The notes under the pieces were generated by a model. That model saw only the letters and a list, made by a program, of their open reading frames with translations. It did no database searches and had not been told where the DNA came from. This document shows positions 8,113 to 15,082 of a stretch of DNA of 30,581 bases, piece by piece. The stretch's first letter is position 1; each line of letters opens with the position of its first letter. Source of the stretch: CAZFDT01 sp964518335 (GTDB lineage Bacteria; Planctomycetota; Phycisphaerae; Phycisphaerales; Phycisphaeraceae); NCBI GenBank assembly GCA_964518335.1, contig CAZFDT010000062.1, positions 1 to 30,581 on the forward strand. Reading direction: 5' to 3'. Made by a program: the position numbers and the translations under genes.

Positions 8113-10194
8113 CTAACGCCGTTGCATCGGCGAGGGCACGTACCACTCGGTGCGGCCGTTAAGTCCCGTCTTGACCTTCAGCACATTGTGAAAGCGACTA
8201 TCGATGAACAACGTGCTCTTGCGGCGGAGCATGAACGTATAGGGCTGGTCCTCGTGCAGTATGCGGTGGCACGCCTGCCACAGTTTCATGCGGGCGTCCT
8301 CATCAATTGTGCGGCGGGCGCGGTCGATGGTCTGATCCAGTTCCGCATTGCGATAACTGGTGAAGTTATTGGCGCCGCCCGCGATCTGCGAGCTGTGAAA
8401 CATCTGCCGAATATCCCCCTCGATCGCCCCACCGCCCCACGCCAGGGCGCAGGCGTCAAACGCCCGACCATCAACCCGTTCGATGAACACGCTCCACTCC
8501 TGCGGGTCCTGCGTCATCAGCACGCCGTAACGATTAAACGTGTCCTTGAGCATGAGCATGATGCGCTCGTAAATGTCGTTGCCCGAAGGGTACGTCAGTG
8601 TGAATGCCAGCGACTGTCCCTGGGCATTGCGGATGACGCCGTCGGACGCCGGTTTCCAACCGCACTCGGCGAGCAACGACAAAGCGCGACTGGGATCGAA
8701 GGGATGCGGCCGTATCTCCGGGTCCGACTGATTCGATGCGTCGTCGAAGGGGCCGCTGGTGACGTCGGCCAGATCCAGCATCACCTCGCGGGCGATCCGC
8801 TGTCGATCAATCAGCAGTGTCATCGCCTGACGCACACGTTTGTCGGCAAAAATCGTCGGTTGGCCGCCTCGACGAAGGTTCCACGCGACAAACGAATACC
8901 CGCTGGGAATGGCCATGTACTCGTGCGCCGTGAACTTCTGACGGATCGCGCTGTCGTTCTTAAGCTGCTCGTACTGGTCCGGCTGGGCGCCGAACACGTC
9001 AATCTCCCCGTTCTTGAAGGCGGTCAGCCGGGCGACATCGTTTTCGATCTCCAACCAGACCAGCGCCTCGGCTGCGGGGCGGGGGCCCCAGTAGTTCTCG
9101 TTGCGCACCAGTTTCATCAGTTTGCCCGGCGCCCAAGTCTCAGGGTCTTCCAGGCGGTACGGACCACTGCCCATCAGCAATCCCGGCCGGCGGTTCAAGT
9201 CGTCAACGCTGAACTTCCCATAGAAATGCTTCGGCAGCGCCGCGAAGCCCGCCACCATGCTGAATGCCAGGTAATGCGGCTCGCGGAAACGAAATTCGAT
9301 CGTGAAGTCGTCCAGAGCCTTGTAGCTCTCCACGTTGTCGTAAAAGTTGCGAGTCTCCGGTGCGTTGAGCAGTGGATTATTCAGCAACGTCCACGCATAC
9401 ACGAAGTCGTGCGCCGTCAGCGGGTTGCCGTCGGAAAAGTTCACATTTGGCCTCAGCTTGAACGTGATCGCCATCGCATGCGGGCGATCCTTGTCCTCAC
9501 GAATCCGCTGCTCGATCCACATCTGGCGGGCTTGCGCCGTCAAGGCCTCGTATTCGGGCGTCCCTGCGGCAGGAACGGGCGACTTGGCCCTGGTCAACTC
9601 GGCCATGAGCTGATCGCGCACGGATTCGTGCAGTGTTGCATCGGCGTCAGCGGCTTGATTCAGTGCGGCGTTCTTCGCGGCGAGATAGGCGTCGTACGCC
9701 TCGCTGTTGTCGTCAATCGTCCATGACTCGGCGATGTGCGGCAGCCATTCGAGCGTATCGGGGTCCTGCTCGGCCAGACCTTCGAGCACGTAACTCTGTA
9801 TTCGCCGACCATACAGGTCCTTGTAGGTCAAGGCCGTCACTGACTTGATCTGGGTGCCGAAAGCGTCCACGATCACGTCGCCCTCCGCAAAATCGGACTG
9901 GTTTCGCGCCGCACGCAAGCGAGTGAATGAATCCCTGTCGTCTTCGGATGGATCGTCCGGGGCGTTGACCGCGTGAGGTTTCACGGCAATACCCCGCGTG
10001 ATCGCACGCTGCAGATCGGCGATCTGTGCAGCCATGCGGTTCTGCGTGTTGTTCAAGCCGCTCAGATCGGCGCGGATCGCGCGAAGTTGATCCCAGTGCT
10101 GATCGCGCTGCTTCATCGCCACCCACAGGCTGACCAGGATCGCCAGCAGGAGCACGCACAACACGAGGTCGCGAAAGCCGAAGCGGTTGTTCAT
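8113..10194 (-). CDS. Membrane-anchored peptide-binding protein of the ABC transporter (SBP family 5, OppA-like)
   Basis: A 693-residue solute-binding protein, longer than the usual 500-550. The N-terminus has a hydrophobic helix (about residues 9-26) without a lipobox or clear signal-peptidase site. A predicted coiled coil follows (about 30-70; LRAIRADLSGLNNTQNRMAA), so the protein is probably tethered by an uncleaved anchor. The binding domain is recognised by LTYKDLYGRRIQSYVLEGL, FKLRPNVNFSDGNPLTAHDF (split as FKLRPNVNFSDG and LTAHDFVYAW), GSGPYRLE and RVRQAMTLLIDRQ. An acidic/alanine-rich insertion lies at about residues 165-240. The gene starts directly behind a TACACT -10 box (see promoter entry) and heads permeases B, C and the ATPase. 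The substrate is unproven. Confidence 0.9.
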   Translation of the reverse strand: MNNRFGFRDLVLCVLLLAILVSLWVAMKQRDQHWDQLRAIRADLSGLNNTQNRMAAQIADLQRAITRGIAVKPHAVNAPDDPSEDDRDSFTRLRAARNQSDFAEGDVIVDAFGTQIKSVTALTYKDLYGRRIQSYVLEGLAEQDPDTLEWLPHIAESWTIDDNSEAYDAYLAAKNAALNQAADADATLHESVRDQLMAELTRAKSPVPAAGTPEYEALTAQARQMWIEQRIREDKDRPHAMAITFKLRPNVNFSDGNPLTAHDFVYAWTLLNNPLLNAPETRNFYDNVESYKALDDFTIEFRFREPHYLAFSMVAGFAALPKHFYGKFSVDDLNRRPGLLMGSGPYRLEDPETWAPGKLMKLVRNENYWGPRPAAEALVWLEIENDVARLTAFKNGEIDVFGAQPDQYEQLKNDSAIRQKFTAHEYMAIPSGYSFVAWNLRRGGQPTIFADKRVRQAMTLLIDRQRIAREVMLDLADVTSGPFDDASNQSDPEIRPHPFDPSRALSLLAECGWKPASDGVIRNAQGQSLAFTLTYPSGNDIYERIMLMLKDTFNRYGVLMTQDPQEWSVFIERVDGRAFDACALAWGGGAIEGDIRQMFHSSQIAGGANNFTSYRNAELDQTIDRARRTIDEDARMKLWQACHRILHEDQPYTFMLRRKSTLFIDSRFHNVLKVKTGLNGRTEWYVPSPMQRR

Positions 10195-10200
10195 GGCGAT

Positions 10201-10206
10201 AGTGTA
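10201..10206 (-). promoter_or_regulatory. -10 box of the binding-protein gene, placed for a leaderless mRNA
   Basis: The minus strand reads TACACT, then six nucleotides (ATCGCC), then the ATG at 10194. Transcription normally starts about 7 nt after the -10 box, which here is the first base of the start codon. No SD is present. Inferred from spacing only. Confidence 0.5.
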
Positions 10207-10230
10207 GCCCTATCGCCGCGATCGTGGGTT

Positions 10231-10266
10231 GCTTCGGGGGCTGCTTCCGGAGCTACTTCCGGGGGT
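10231..10266. repeat. Three tandem 12-bp units of the CTTCCGGGGGC repeat
   Basis: Three consecutive 12-mers: GCTTCGGGGGCT (10231-10242), GCTTCCGGAGCT (10243-10254) and ACTTCCGGGGGT (10255-10266). They match the word found in pairs inside gmm and the TIM-barrel gene. The array spans the 3' end of the permease C2 gene and supplies its last codons and TAG stop. Confidence 0.7.
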
Positions 10267-11179
10267 CGAATCGGGCTCGCAGCGCGTCGCCCAGATAGTT
10301 CAACGCCAGCAGTGTCGCCGCCAGCAGCAGGCACGGCCACGCCAGCAGCCACCATGCAAACACCTCGCGCGTCTCCAGCATCACGCTGGGCAACTGCGCC
10401 ACGCCCGCCGCCGCCAGGTTCCCCCAGCTCGGCAACGGGTCACGCACCCCGATCCCCAGAAAACTCAATAAACTCTCCTGCAATATCGCCTGCGGAACCG
10501 TCAGCGTCGCGTACACCACGATCGGACCCACCAGGTTCGGCAGCAAGTGCACCCGCAGGATCCGCCACGGGCCCACGCCGCACGCCCGCGCCGCCTCCAC
10601 AAACGGCTGACCCCGCAACGACAACACCTGACCCCGTATCACACGCGACATCGTCAGCCAGCTCACTCCCCCGATCGCCACCAGCAGCGTCACCAGATTC
10701 GCCGCACCCCCCGGCAGAACCCCCTCCATCACCGGCTGCAACGCCAGGTTGATCAGCACCACCAGCAGCACATACGGCAGCCCGTACAACACATCCACCA
10801 CCCGCATCATCGTCGCATCCACACGCCCACCCGCATACCCCGCCACCGCACCCCACGCCACCCCGATCCCCACCGCAATCACCGCTGCACTGGCCCCTAT
10901 CCCCAAACTCACCGCCCCACCCAACAGACAACGCCACATCACCGACCGCCCCAGCGCGTCGCGTCCCATCGGCTGCGACCACGTCGGCGCCTCCCGCGCC
11001 CTCGCCTCATCGCCCGCCGCGCCGCGATAGAGCTTGAGCGATATCGGCAACGTCAGCAAGCACGGCAGCGCGATCGCCAGCAACACCGCCGCACCCACCA
11101 CCCCACCACCTCCTCGCGGCCACCGCCACCGCCCCCCACGCGCCGCCACCCCGCCCGCACCCGCCGTCAGTTGCGTCAT
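10253..11179 (-). CDS. Second OppC/DppC-type ABC transporter permease
   Basis: A 308-residue permease with the family hallmarks: MGRDALGRSVMWR (the GTDxxGRDxxSR site), the coupling segment EAARACGVGPWRILRVHLLPN (EAARACG...RVHLLPN), QESLLSFLGIGVRDPLPSWG and the terminal LNYLGDALRARFDPRK. I chose ATG 11179 over upstream in-frame starts because the family N-terminus begins there and a TATATT box lies 6 nt before it. It is 58 nt upstream of the binding-protein gene on the same strand. The cluster thus has two C-type permeases but one B-type permease. The last codons and stop lie in a tandem repeat. It could be an alternative subunit or a remnant of another transporter. Confidence 0.88.
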   Translation of the reverse strand: MTQLTAGAGGVAARGGRWRWPRGGGGVVGAAVLLAIALPCLLTLPISLKLYRGAAGDEARAREAPTWSQPMGRDALGRSVMWRCLLGGAVSLGIGASAAVIAVGIGVAWGAVAGYAGGRVDATMMRVVDVLYGLPYVLLVVLINLALQPVMEGVLPGGAANLVTLLVAIGGVSWLTMSRVIRGQVLSLRGQPFVEAARACGVGPWRILRVHLLPNLVGPIVVYATLTVPQAILQESLLSFLGIGVRDPLPSWGNLAAAGVAQLPSVMLETREVFAWWLLAWPCLLLAATLLALNYLGDALRARFDPRK

Positions 11180-11185
11180 GCACGC

Positions 11186-11191
11186 AATATA
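11186..11191 (-). promoter_or_regulatory. -10 box of permease C2, placed for a leaderless mRNA
   Basis: TATATT on the minus strand (5 of 6 consensus positions), six nucleotides before ATG 11179. No SD and no clear -35. The same arrangement is seen at 10201 and 16827. Confidence 0.5.
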
Positions 11192-11274
11192 GCCGCGGTT
11201 GGACGGTGGTGCAGTGACCCGACGTTCTCGAGGATGTCTCACCAGGAACTTGCCGCGCCAGCGCAGCAGGAACG

Positions 11275-12675
11275 TCAGCTTTGGCTCACTGTCAACGCCA
11301 CCGTCCCGCCGCCTGACGACTCATCGTGGGCCTGCTCGATGTGGAGGCGCTTGACGCGCTGGGTGGACCAGTCGGTGACGGCCAAGTCGGGTCCGGACCC
11401 GGCATGGACCTTGAGCAATCGGTAGGCATTGTCGCGCTGGGCGGGCGTGTAGCCGGCGCCGCGGATGAGGTGGCACAGCAACTCCTCGGTGAGGCAGTAG
11501 GTCGTGCCGGCGGCGGAGACGACGTTCTCCTCCATCATGACGCTGCCCATGTCGGTGGCGCCGTGGAAGAGGGCGAGCTGGCCGATCTTGGGGCCCATGG
11601 TGACCCAGGAGCTGCCGATGGAATGGATGTTGTCGAAGAAGAGGCGGGCGATGGCCTGCATGCGCAGGTACTCGGTGGCGCCGGCCATGCGGAGCATTTT
11701 GCCGTGCATCGGGTGATCGGGCGCCTCGCCGGGAAACACCTCGGCACTTCCCGGGGCCGGGACCCAGTCGGGCAGGCGGCCCATCGGCGTGTTCTCGCGC
11801 TGAAACGGCCAGGCGATGAAGCTCACGTAACGTCCAGGCCAGCCCTGGGCCAGCGCCTCGTCCTGGCGGTCGCGCACGCGCGCCATGTGATCGATGCGGT
11901 CGGCGATGGACTCGACGTGGCCGAACATCATCGTGGCGCTGGTCCGCATGCCCAGGCGATGGGCCGTGCTCATCACGTCGAGCCATTGCGTTGCAGTGGC
12001 CTTACCCAGGCCGATGCGACGCCGCACGTGCTCGGCGAAAATCTCGCCCCCGCCCCCTGGTATGGAATCGAGCCCCGCCGCCATCAGGCGACGCATGATC
12101 GCCTCCAGCTTGGCGTGCCAGACCTGCGGGGGTAGCGTGTGCGACTCGCCCGGCTCGGTCGTTGGGAACCCGTCGAGCTTGAACACCGCCACGAACTCGA
12201 CAAACTCCGGCGGGCTGAAGCCGTGCACGTGAACCGTCGGGAACGCCGCCTTGAGGCCGCGGAGCATGTCCTCGTAAAACTCGATCGGCAGCTCCGGGTG
12301 CATCCCGCCCTGCAGCAGAATCTGCGTCCCGCCGATCGCGACCAGCTCCCTGATCTTTTCGTGCAACTGCAGCGTCGAGAGTGTGTAGGCGTCGTCCTCG
12401 TCGAGGTCGCGACGAAACGCGCAGAACGTGCACCGCGCCGAGCAGACGTTGGTGTAGTTGATGTTGCGGTCGATGACGTACGTCCGCACGTCCGACGATT
12501 GGGGATAGGCTTCGGCCATCTTGCGGTCCGCCATGGCCGTGGACCACCGTCCCAGATCGTGAAGCGACGCCTCACGGTACAGCCGCATCGCCCCCTCGGG
12601 CGACAGCCGCGCCGCGCCGTCGATCACCGCGTCGATCTTCATGTCCTTCCCCAGTGTGCTCGTGCCTGACTTCAT
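11275..12675 (-). CDS. mqnC: Cyclic dehypoxanthinyl futalosine synthase (radical SAM)
   Basis: A 466-residue radical SAM enzyme of the futalosine menaquinone pathway. MqnC converts dehypoxanthine futalosine to its cyclic form. The 4Fe-4S/SAM motif is C78-SAR-C82-TF-C85, preceded by VIDRNINYTNV, which is characteristic of MqnC/MqnE. Downstream are LLQGGMHPELPIEFYED and LDSIPGGGGEI, also typical. It is longer than the usual 350-390 residues, with a long C-terminal part. I chose ATG 12675 (MKSGTSTLGK) because a perfect-spaced TACAAT lies 7 nt before it; the alternative is the Met 11 residues later. Residues near VPAPGSAEV contain a copy of the dispersed repeat in frame. A UbiD-family decarboxylase 2.4 kb away fits the same pathway. 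Confidence 0.9.
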   Translation of the reverse strand: MKSGTSTLGKDMKIDAVIDGAARLSPEGAMRLYREASLHDLGRWSTAMADRKMAEAYPQSSDVRTYVIDRNINYTNVCSARCTFCAFRRDLDEDDAYTLSTLQLHEKIRELVAIGGTQILLQGGMHPELPIEFYEDMLRGLKAAFPTVHVHGFSPPEFVEFVAVFKLDGFPTTEPGESHTLPPQVWHAKLEAIMRRLMAAGLDSIPGGGGEIFAEHVRRRIGLGKATATQWLDVMSTAHRLGMRTSATMMFGHVESIADRIDHMARVRDRQDEALAQGWPGRYVSFIAWPFQRENTPMGRLPDWVPAPGSAEVFPGEAPDHPMHGKMLRMAGATEYLRMQAIARLFFDNIHSIGSSWVTMGPKIGQLALFHGATDMGSVMMEENVVSAAGTTYCLTEELLCHLIRGAGYTPAQRDNAYRLLKVHAGSGPDLAVTDWSTQRVKRLHIEQAHDESSGGGTVALTVSQS

Positions 12676-12682
12676 GCCCCCA

Positions 12683-12688
12683 ATTGTA
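12683..12688 (-). promoter_or_regulatory. -10 box of mqnC, placed for a leaderless mRNA
   Basis: TACAAT on the minus strand (5 of 6 consensus), seven nucleotides (TGGGGGC) before ATG 12675. This spacing puts the transcription start at or next to the start codon. It also decides the start choice for mqnC. Confidence 0.55.
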
Positions 12689-12712
12689 GAGGCTTTGGAT
12701 GCGGAGGACACA

Positions 12713-13108
12713 TCACACCGCGAATACCACGTCCACGTCATAAGCCCGGAGCTTCGGGTCCGCGGTGATGATCGGCACACCCTCCACACGTGATTGCGCA
12801 ATCAGCAGACGATCGAACGGATCGCGGTGATGCATCGGCAGGTCGGCGACGGCCAAAGCATGATTGTGGATCAAGTCCAATGCCACGAACTGGTCCCGCG
12901 TCATTCGCATACGCACATACTCGGCGGGCGGTTGATCCAGCATTAGCTTGCCGATGGCGTGCTTGATGGCGATTTCCGCCGGAATGATCGAGGACACCCA
13001 GAGTTCATTCTCCGGGCTGATCAGCAACTCGCGCGTTTCTGGGGAAAGCCGCTCCGGCCGATCCGCCATTCAAAGGAAAATGTGCGTGTCGAGCAGGAAA
13101 ATGCTCAA
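12713..13108 (-). pseudogene. VapC-type PIN-domain toxin, interrupted by an in-frame TGA
   Basis: Read from TTG 13108, the frame begins SIFLLDTHIFL, the standard PIN-domain N-terminus with its first acidic residue. It meets TGA at 13072-13070 exactly where the family has Trp (LLDTHxFLW). The same frame then continues MADRPERLSPETRELL, with the other PIN acidic residues: E in PAEIAIK, D in HRDPFDRLLIA and D in ITADPKL. A single TGG-to-TGA change explains this. The TTG overlaps the antitoxin stop (TTGA) and GAGGA lies 6 nt before it, so the original start is well supported. An ATG directly follows the TGA and could restart translation, giving a 118-residue protein lacking the first catalytic Asp. 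TGA is a normal stop in neighbouring genes. A sequencing error is possible. Confidence 0.8.
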
Positions 13109-13332
13109 AGCGGGTCCTCAAACTCGGGGATTGGCGCATCAAAGTCATCCGCTATCCATATCTTCCCACGATCCAGCCCCAACACACGCGGACGGCGCTG
13201 CGGAGCGGCGGTTTTGACCAGTTTCGCCACCGGCCGGCCGGCGCGCTCGATCACCACCTCCTCGCCCGCCTCGACCTGGGCCAGTAGCTTGGCGAAATGC
13301 GCCTCGGCGTCCTGGACATTCACCATTGTCAT
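13105..13332 (-). CDS. Phd/YefM-family antitoxin
   Basis: A 75-residue protein starting MTMVNVQDAEAHFAKLLAQ and continuing VEAGEEVVIERAGRPVAKLV. This is the DNA-binding fold of Phd/YefM antitoxins, with a C-terminal tail (IPEFEDPL) that would neutralise the toxin. The family represses its own operon and binds its cognate toxin. Start 13332 is preceded by GAGG at 8 nt; GTG 13341 and ATG 13326 are alternatives. A GATAAT sequence upstream may be the -10 box. The stop overlaps the first codon of the broken VapC frame. If that toxin is truly dead, this antitoxin is an orphan that may survive as a repressor or as protection against related toxins. Confidence 0.85.
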   Translation of the reverse strand: MTMVNVQDAEAHFAKLLAQVEAGEEVVIERAGRPVAKLVKTAAPQRRPRVLGLDRGKIWIADDFDAPIPEFEDPL

Positions 13333-13374
13333 GCGATGCACCTCGGATGATTATCGACGCGGGCCGGGCGACGG

Positions 13375-13839
13375 TCAACGACAATACGCCTTCGTGTTCC
13401 CATGCACCCGCGGGTCGGCGAGGATCTCCGCGGGGGTGAGCCAGCGGTACGCGCCGTGCTGGTCGTTGGGCAGGTGTTCGATCGGTCGGTCCAGGCGCAC
13501 GTCGTGCGCCAGCACGATGTAGTGTGTGCCGAAACCCCCAGCCTGGGTGATATTCGTGTCGTACAGATGCTCGTACACACCGCGGAAGCTCGCCCGCTCG
13601 ATCGGCATCTCCACCCCCAACTCCGCCCGCGTCAGCCGCGCAAACGCCGTGGCGAGACGTTCTCCCTTCTTGATGCTCCCCCCCGGCACAAACCACCACC
13701 CCTTCGCCGGCTCATTGTTGCGGTAGCCCACCAGAATCCGCTCGCTTCCGGGGGCACTTCCGGGGGCGTGAACGATCAGGTCGATCGACACCAGCGGCCC
13801 GAGGCGGACAAGTGTGGCAAAGTCGTCGCGGCTGAGCAT
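13375..13839 (-). CDS. gmm: GDP-mannose mannosyl hydrolase (Nudix)
   Basis: A 154-residue Nudix-like enzyme that hydrolyses GDP-mannose or GDP-glucose to GDP and sugar. The variant Nudix box GGSIKKGE...LTRAELG (residues 53-75) lacks the final glutamates of normal Nudix enzymes, the signature of Gmm/NudD. Flanking segments agree with E. coli Gmm: SRDDFATLV, GWWFVPGG, THYIVLAHD and GAYRWLT. I chose ATG 13839 (MLSRDDF) because it aligns with the E. coli start and has TACCAT 7 nt upstream; ATG 13848 is the alternative. Residues 25-32 (APGSAPGS) form a loop expansion relative to E. coli and are encoded by two tandem copies of the dispersed 12-bp repeat. GDP-mannose turnover suits polysaccharide synthesis; no such cluster is in view. 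Confidence 0.9.
   Translation of the reverse strand: MLSRDDFATLVRLGPLVSIDLIVHAPGSAPGSERILVGYRNNEPAKGWWFVPGGSIKKGERLATAFARLTRAELGVEMPIERASFRGVYEHLYDTNITQAGGFGTHYIVLAHDVRLDRPIEHLPNDQHGAYRWLTPAEILADPRVHGNTKAYCR
13744..13767. repeat. Tandem pair of the 12-bp repeat, in frame within gmm
   Basis: GCTTCCGGGGGC (13744-13755) followed at once by ACTTCCGGGGGC (13756-13767). On the coding strand the pair reads as Ala-Pro-Gly-Ser twice. Confidence 0.75.
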
Positions 13840-13846
13840 GACAGGC

Positions 13847-13852
13847 ATGGTA
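13847..13852 (-). promoter_or_regulatory. Possible -10 box of gmm, placed for a leaderless mRNA
   Basis: TACCAT (4 of 6 consensus) on the minus strand, seven nucleotides before ATG 13839. It overlaps the alternative start at 13848, so the two interpretations exclude each other. Confidence 0.35.
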
Positions 13853-13998
13853 ACGCAGACGACGTGACGCGCCCGCCGCCACAACCCGCCGCACGGCCGC
13901 CCGAACCGCGATTCGCTGTCGTCACCGCGTCCGAGACCGGTTCTCAGCCTCGAAGCGCAGCCGCGCGGCCCAGCCCCCGAGCATCGAGGCCCGCACGG

Positions 13999-14027
13999 CA
14001 CACAGCACCCTGGTGGGATGCTGTGTG
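13999..14027. repeat. Perfect 9-bp inverted repeat in the gmm / TIM-barrel gap
   Basis: CACACAGCA (13999-14007) and TGCTGTGTG (14019-14027) form a stem with an 11-nt loop. It lies about 80 nt after the stop of the TIM-barrel gene on the same strand. No U-tract follows on either strand, so it is not a standard intrinsic terminator. A direct repeat ACGAGTACGA (14046-14055 and 14059-14068) lies beside it. I see no gene in the 13853-14107 gap. Confidence 0.55.
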
Positions 14028-14107
14028 GCACCGGGGCTGACGATGACGAGTACGAGGTACGAGTACGATCGCGGCGGCGACAGAGCTGATTGGTGCAGTG
14101 CTGTTTC

Positions 14108-14974
14108 TCAGGGTGCGCCGGCGCGGGCGTGGGCGACCATGTCGGCGAAGGCTTGGCCGGTGCGGGCGGCGTCGGCGAGGAAGGCGGGCTCTTCCGTGGC
14201 GCTGGCGGCTTTGTCGATGCCCACTTCCATGCTCATGACGGGTTTGTCGTAGGCGGAGGCGGCGATCAGGCTCGCCAATCGTGGCCAATCGACCGTGCCG
14301 GAGAAGATCAGGCGGTGCTGGTCGGCGTGGCCGTCGTTGTCGTTGAGGTGGGTGGCGATGAGGCGGTGCTTGAGTTGGTCGAGGCGGTCCAGTCCGTTGC
14401 CGGCGATGTTGCCGTGGCCGGGGTCGTAGCAGAACCCGAGGTAGTCGGCGGGATACTGGTCGAACACGCAGGCGAGGGTGGCGGTGTTGTCGGCGGCCAT
14501 GTTTTCCAGGGCGATGCGAACGCCCAGGCGCCGGCAATCGGGCATCAGCGCGTCGAGGTTGCGGCGCATGCGGTCCCAATAGTCGGACTGCGCCGCGGCG
14601 TCGGCACTTCCGGGGGCGGCACTTCCGGGGGCGGAGGGCCAATGCAGGATGACGACATCGCAGCCAAGCTGATGGGCCATGTGCAGCCGGTTGCGGACCA
14701 GTTCGAGCCCGGCCAGCCGCTGGTACTCGAGCGTTGAGCCCCAGCTTTTTTCGCGCCCGTGTGACCCGTGGATGTCATTGATCGACAGGCCGAAGTCCTT
14801 GAGCCAGCGAGCGATCTGCCCGCACTCGGCCGGGCCATAGAGGAAGTCGGTGTTCCATTGTTGACACCAGTGTAGGTGCGTGAAGCCCGCGTCGGCGATG
14901 CGTCGCAGATAAGGCGAGGGGTCGTTGAGCGACTCGCGGTAATCGGTGGTGATCGAGAGAGGATGGCTCATCAT
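14108..14974 (-). CDS. Sugar phosphate isomerase/epimerase-like TIM barrel protein
   Basis: A 288-residue protein of the xylose-isomerase-like TIM barrel (AP endonuclease 2) superfamily. Metal-ligand type segments are seen in order: THLHWCQQW, NDIHGSHG, VVILHWPS, IALENMA, FCYDPGHGN, IATHLNDNDG and MSMEVG. Members isomerise or epimerise sugars or inositols; the substrate here is unknown. The ATG-ATG pair at 14974/14971 is preceded by AAGGG at 6 nt; I chose 14974, with 14980 as alternative. The loop after VVILHWPS contains APGSAAPGSA encoded by two 15-bp copies of the dispersed repeat. It follows ubiD by 108 nt on the same strand. Confidence 0.82.
   Translation of the reverse strand: MMSHPLSITTDYRESLNDPSPYLRRIADAGFTHLHWCQQWNTDFLYGPAECGQIARWLKDFGLSINDIHGSHGREKSWGSTLEYQRLAGLELVRNRLHMAHQLGCDVVILHWPSAPGSAAPGSADAAAQSDYWDRMRRNLDALMPDCRRLGVRIALENMAADNTATLACVFDQYPADYLGFCYDPGHGNIAGNGLDRLDQLKHRLIATHLNDNDGHADQHRLIFSGTVDWPRLASLIAASAYDKPVMSMEVGIDKAASATEEPAFLADAARTGQAFADMVAHARAGAP
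14603..14632. repeat. Tandem pair of a 15-bp repeat, in frame within the TIM-barrel gene
   Basis: GGCACTTCCGGGGGC occurs at 14603-14617 and again, unchanged, at 14618-14632. It contains the 12-bp word seen in gmm. On the coding strand it adds Ala-Pro-Gly-Ser-Ala repeats. Both the 12-bp and 15-bp periods keep the reading frame. Confidence 0.8.
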
Positions 14975-15082
14975 CTGCATCCCTTGGCGTTCGTCTGTGG
15001 CCGGTGTGACACCGCCCTTCGCCCTATTCATGGCCTTCGCTGCTTCGCGGAGACCTGCCGATGACTTGAGGTCACTGCGAGC

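Noticed and set aside
6811..9726. 971-codon plus-strand frame
   Set aside because: Antisense to three well-recognised transporter genes; composition rich in His/Gln/Arg and no recognisable domain.
13070..13072. TGA read as tryptophan or selenocysteine in the VapC frame
   Set aside because: TGA ends accA, mlaE and other genes here, so it is a stop; no Sec insertion element is evident and the family has Trp, not Cys, there.
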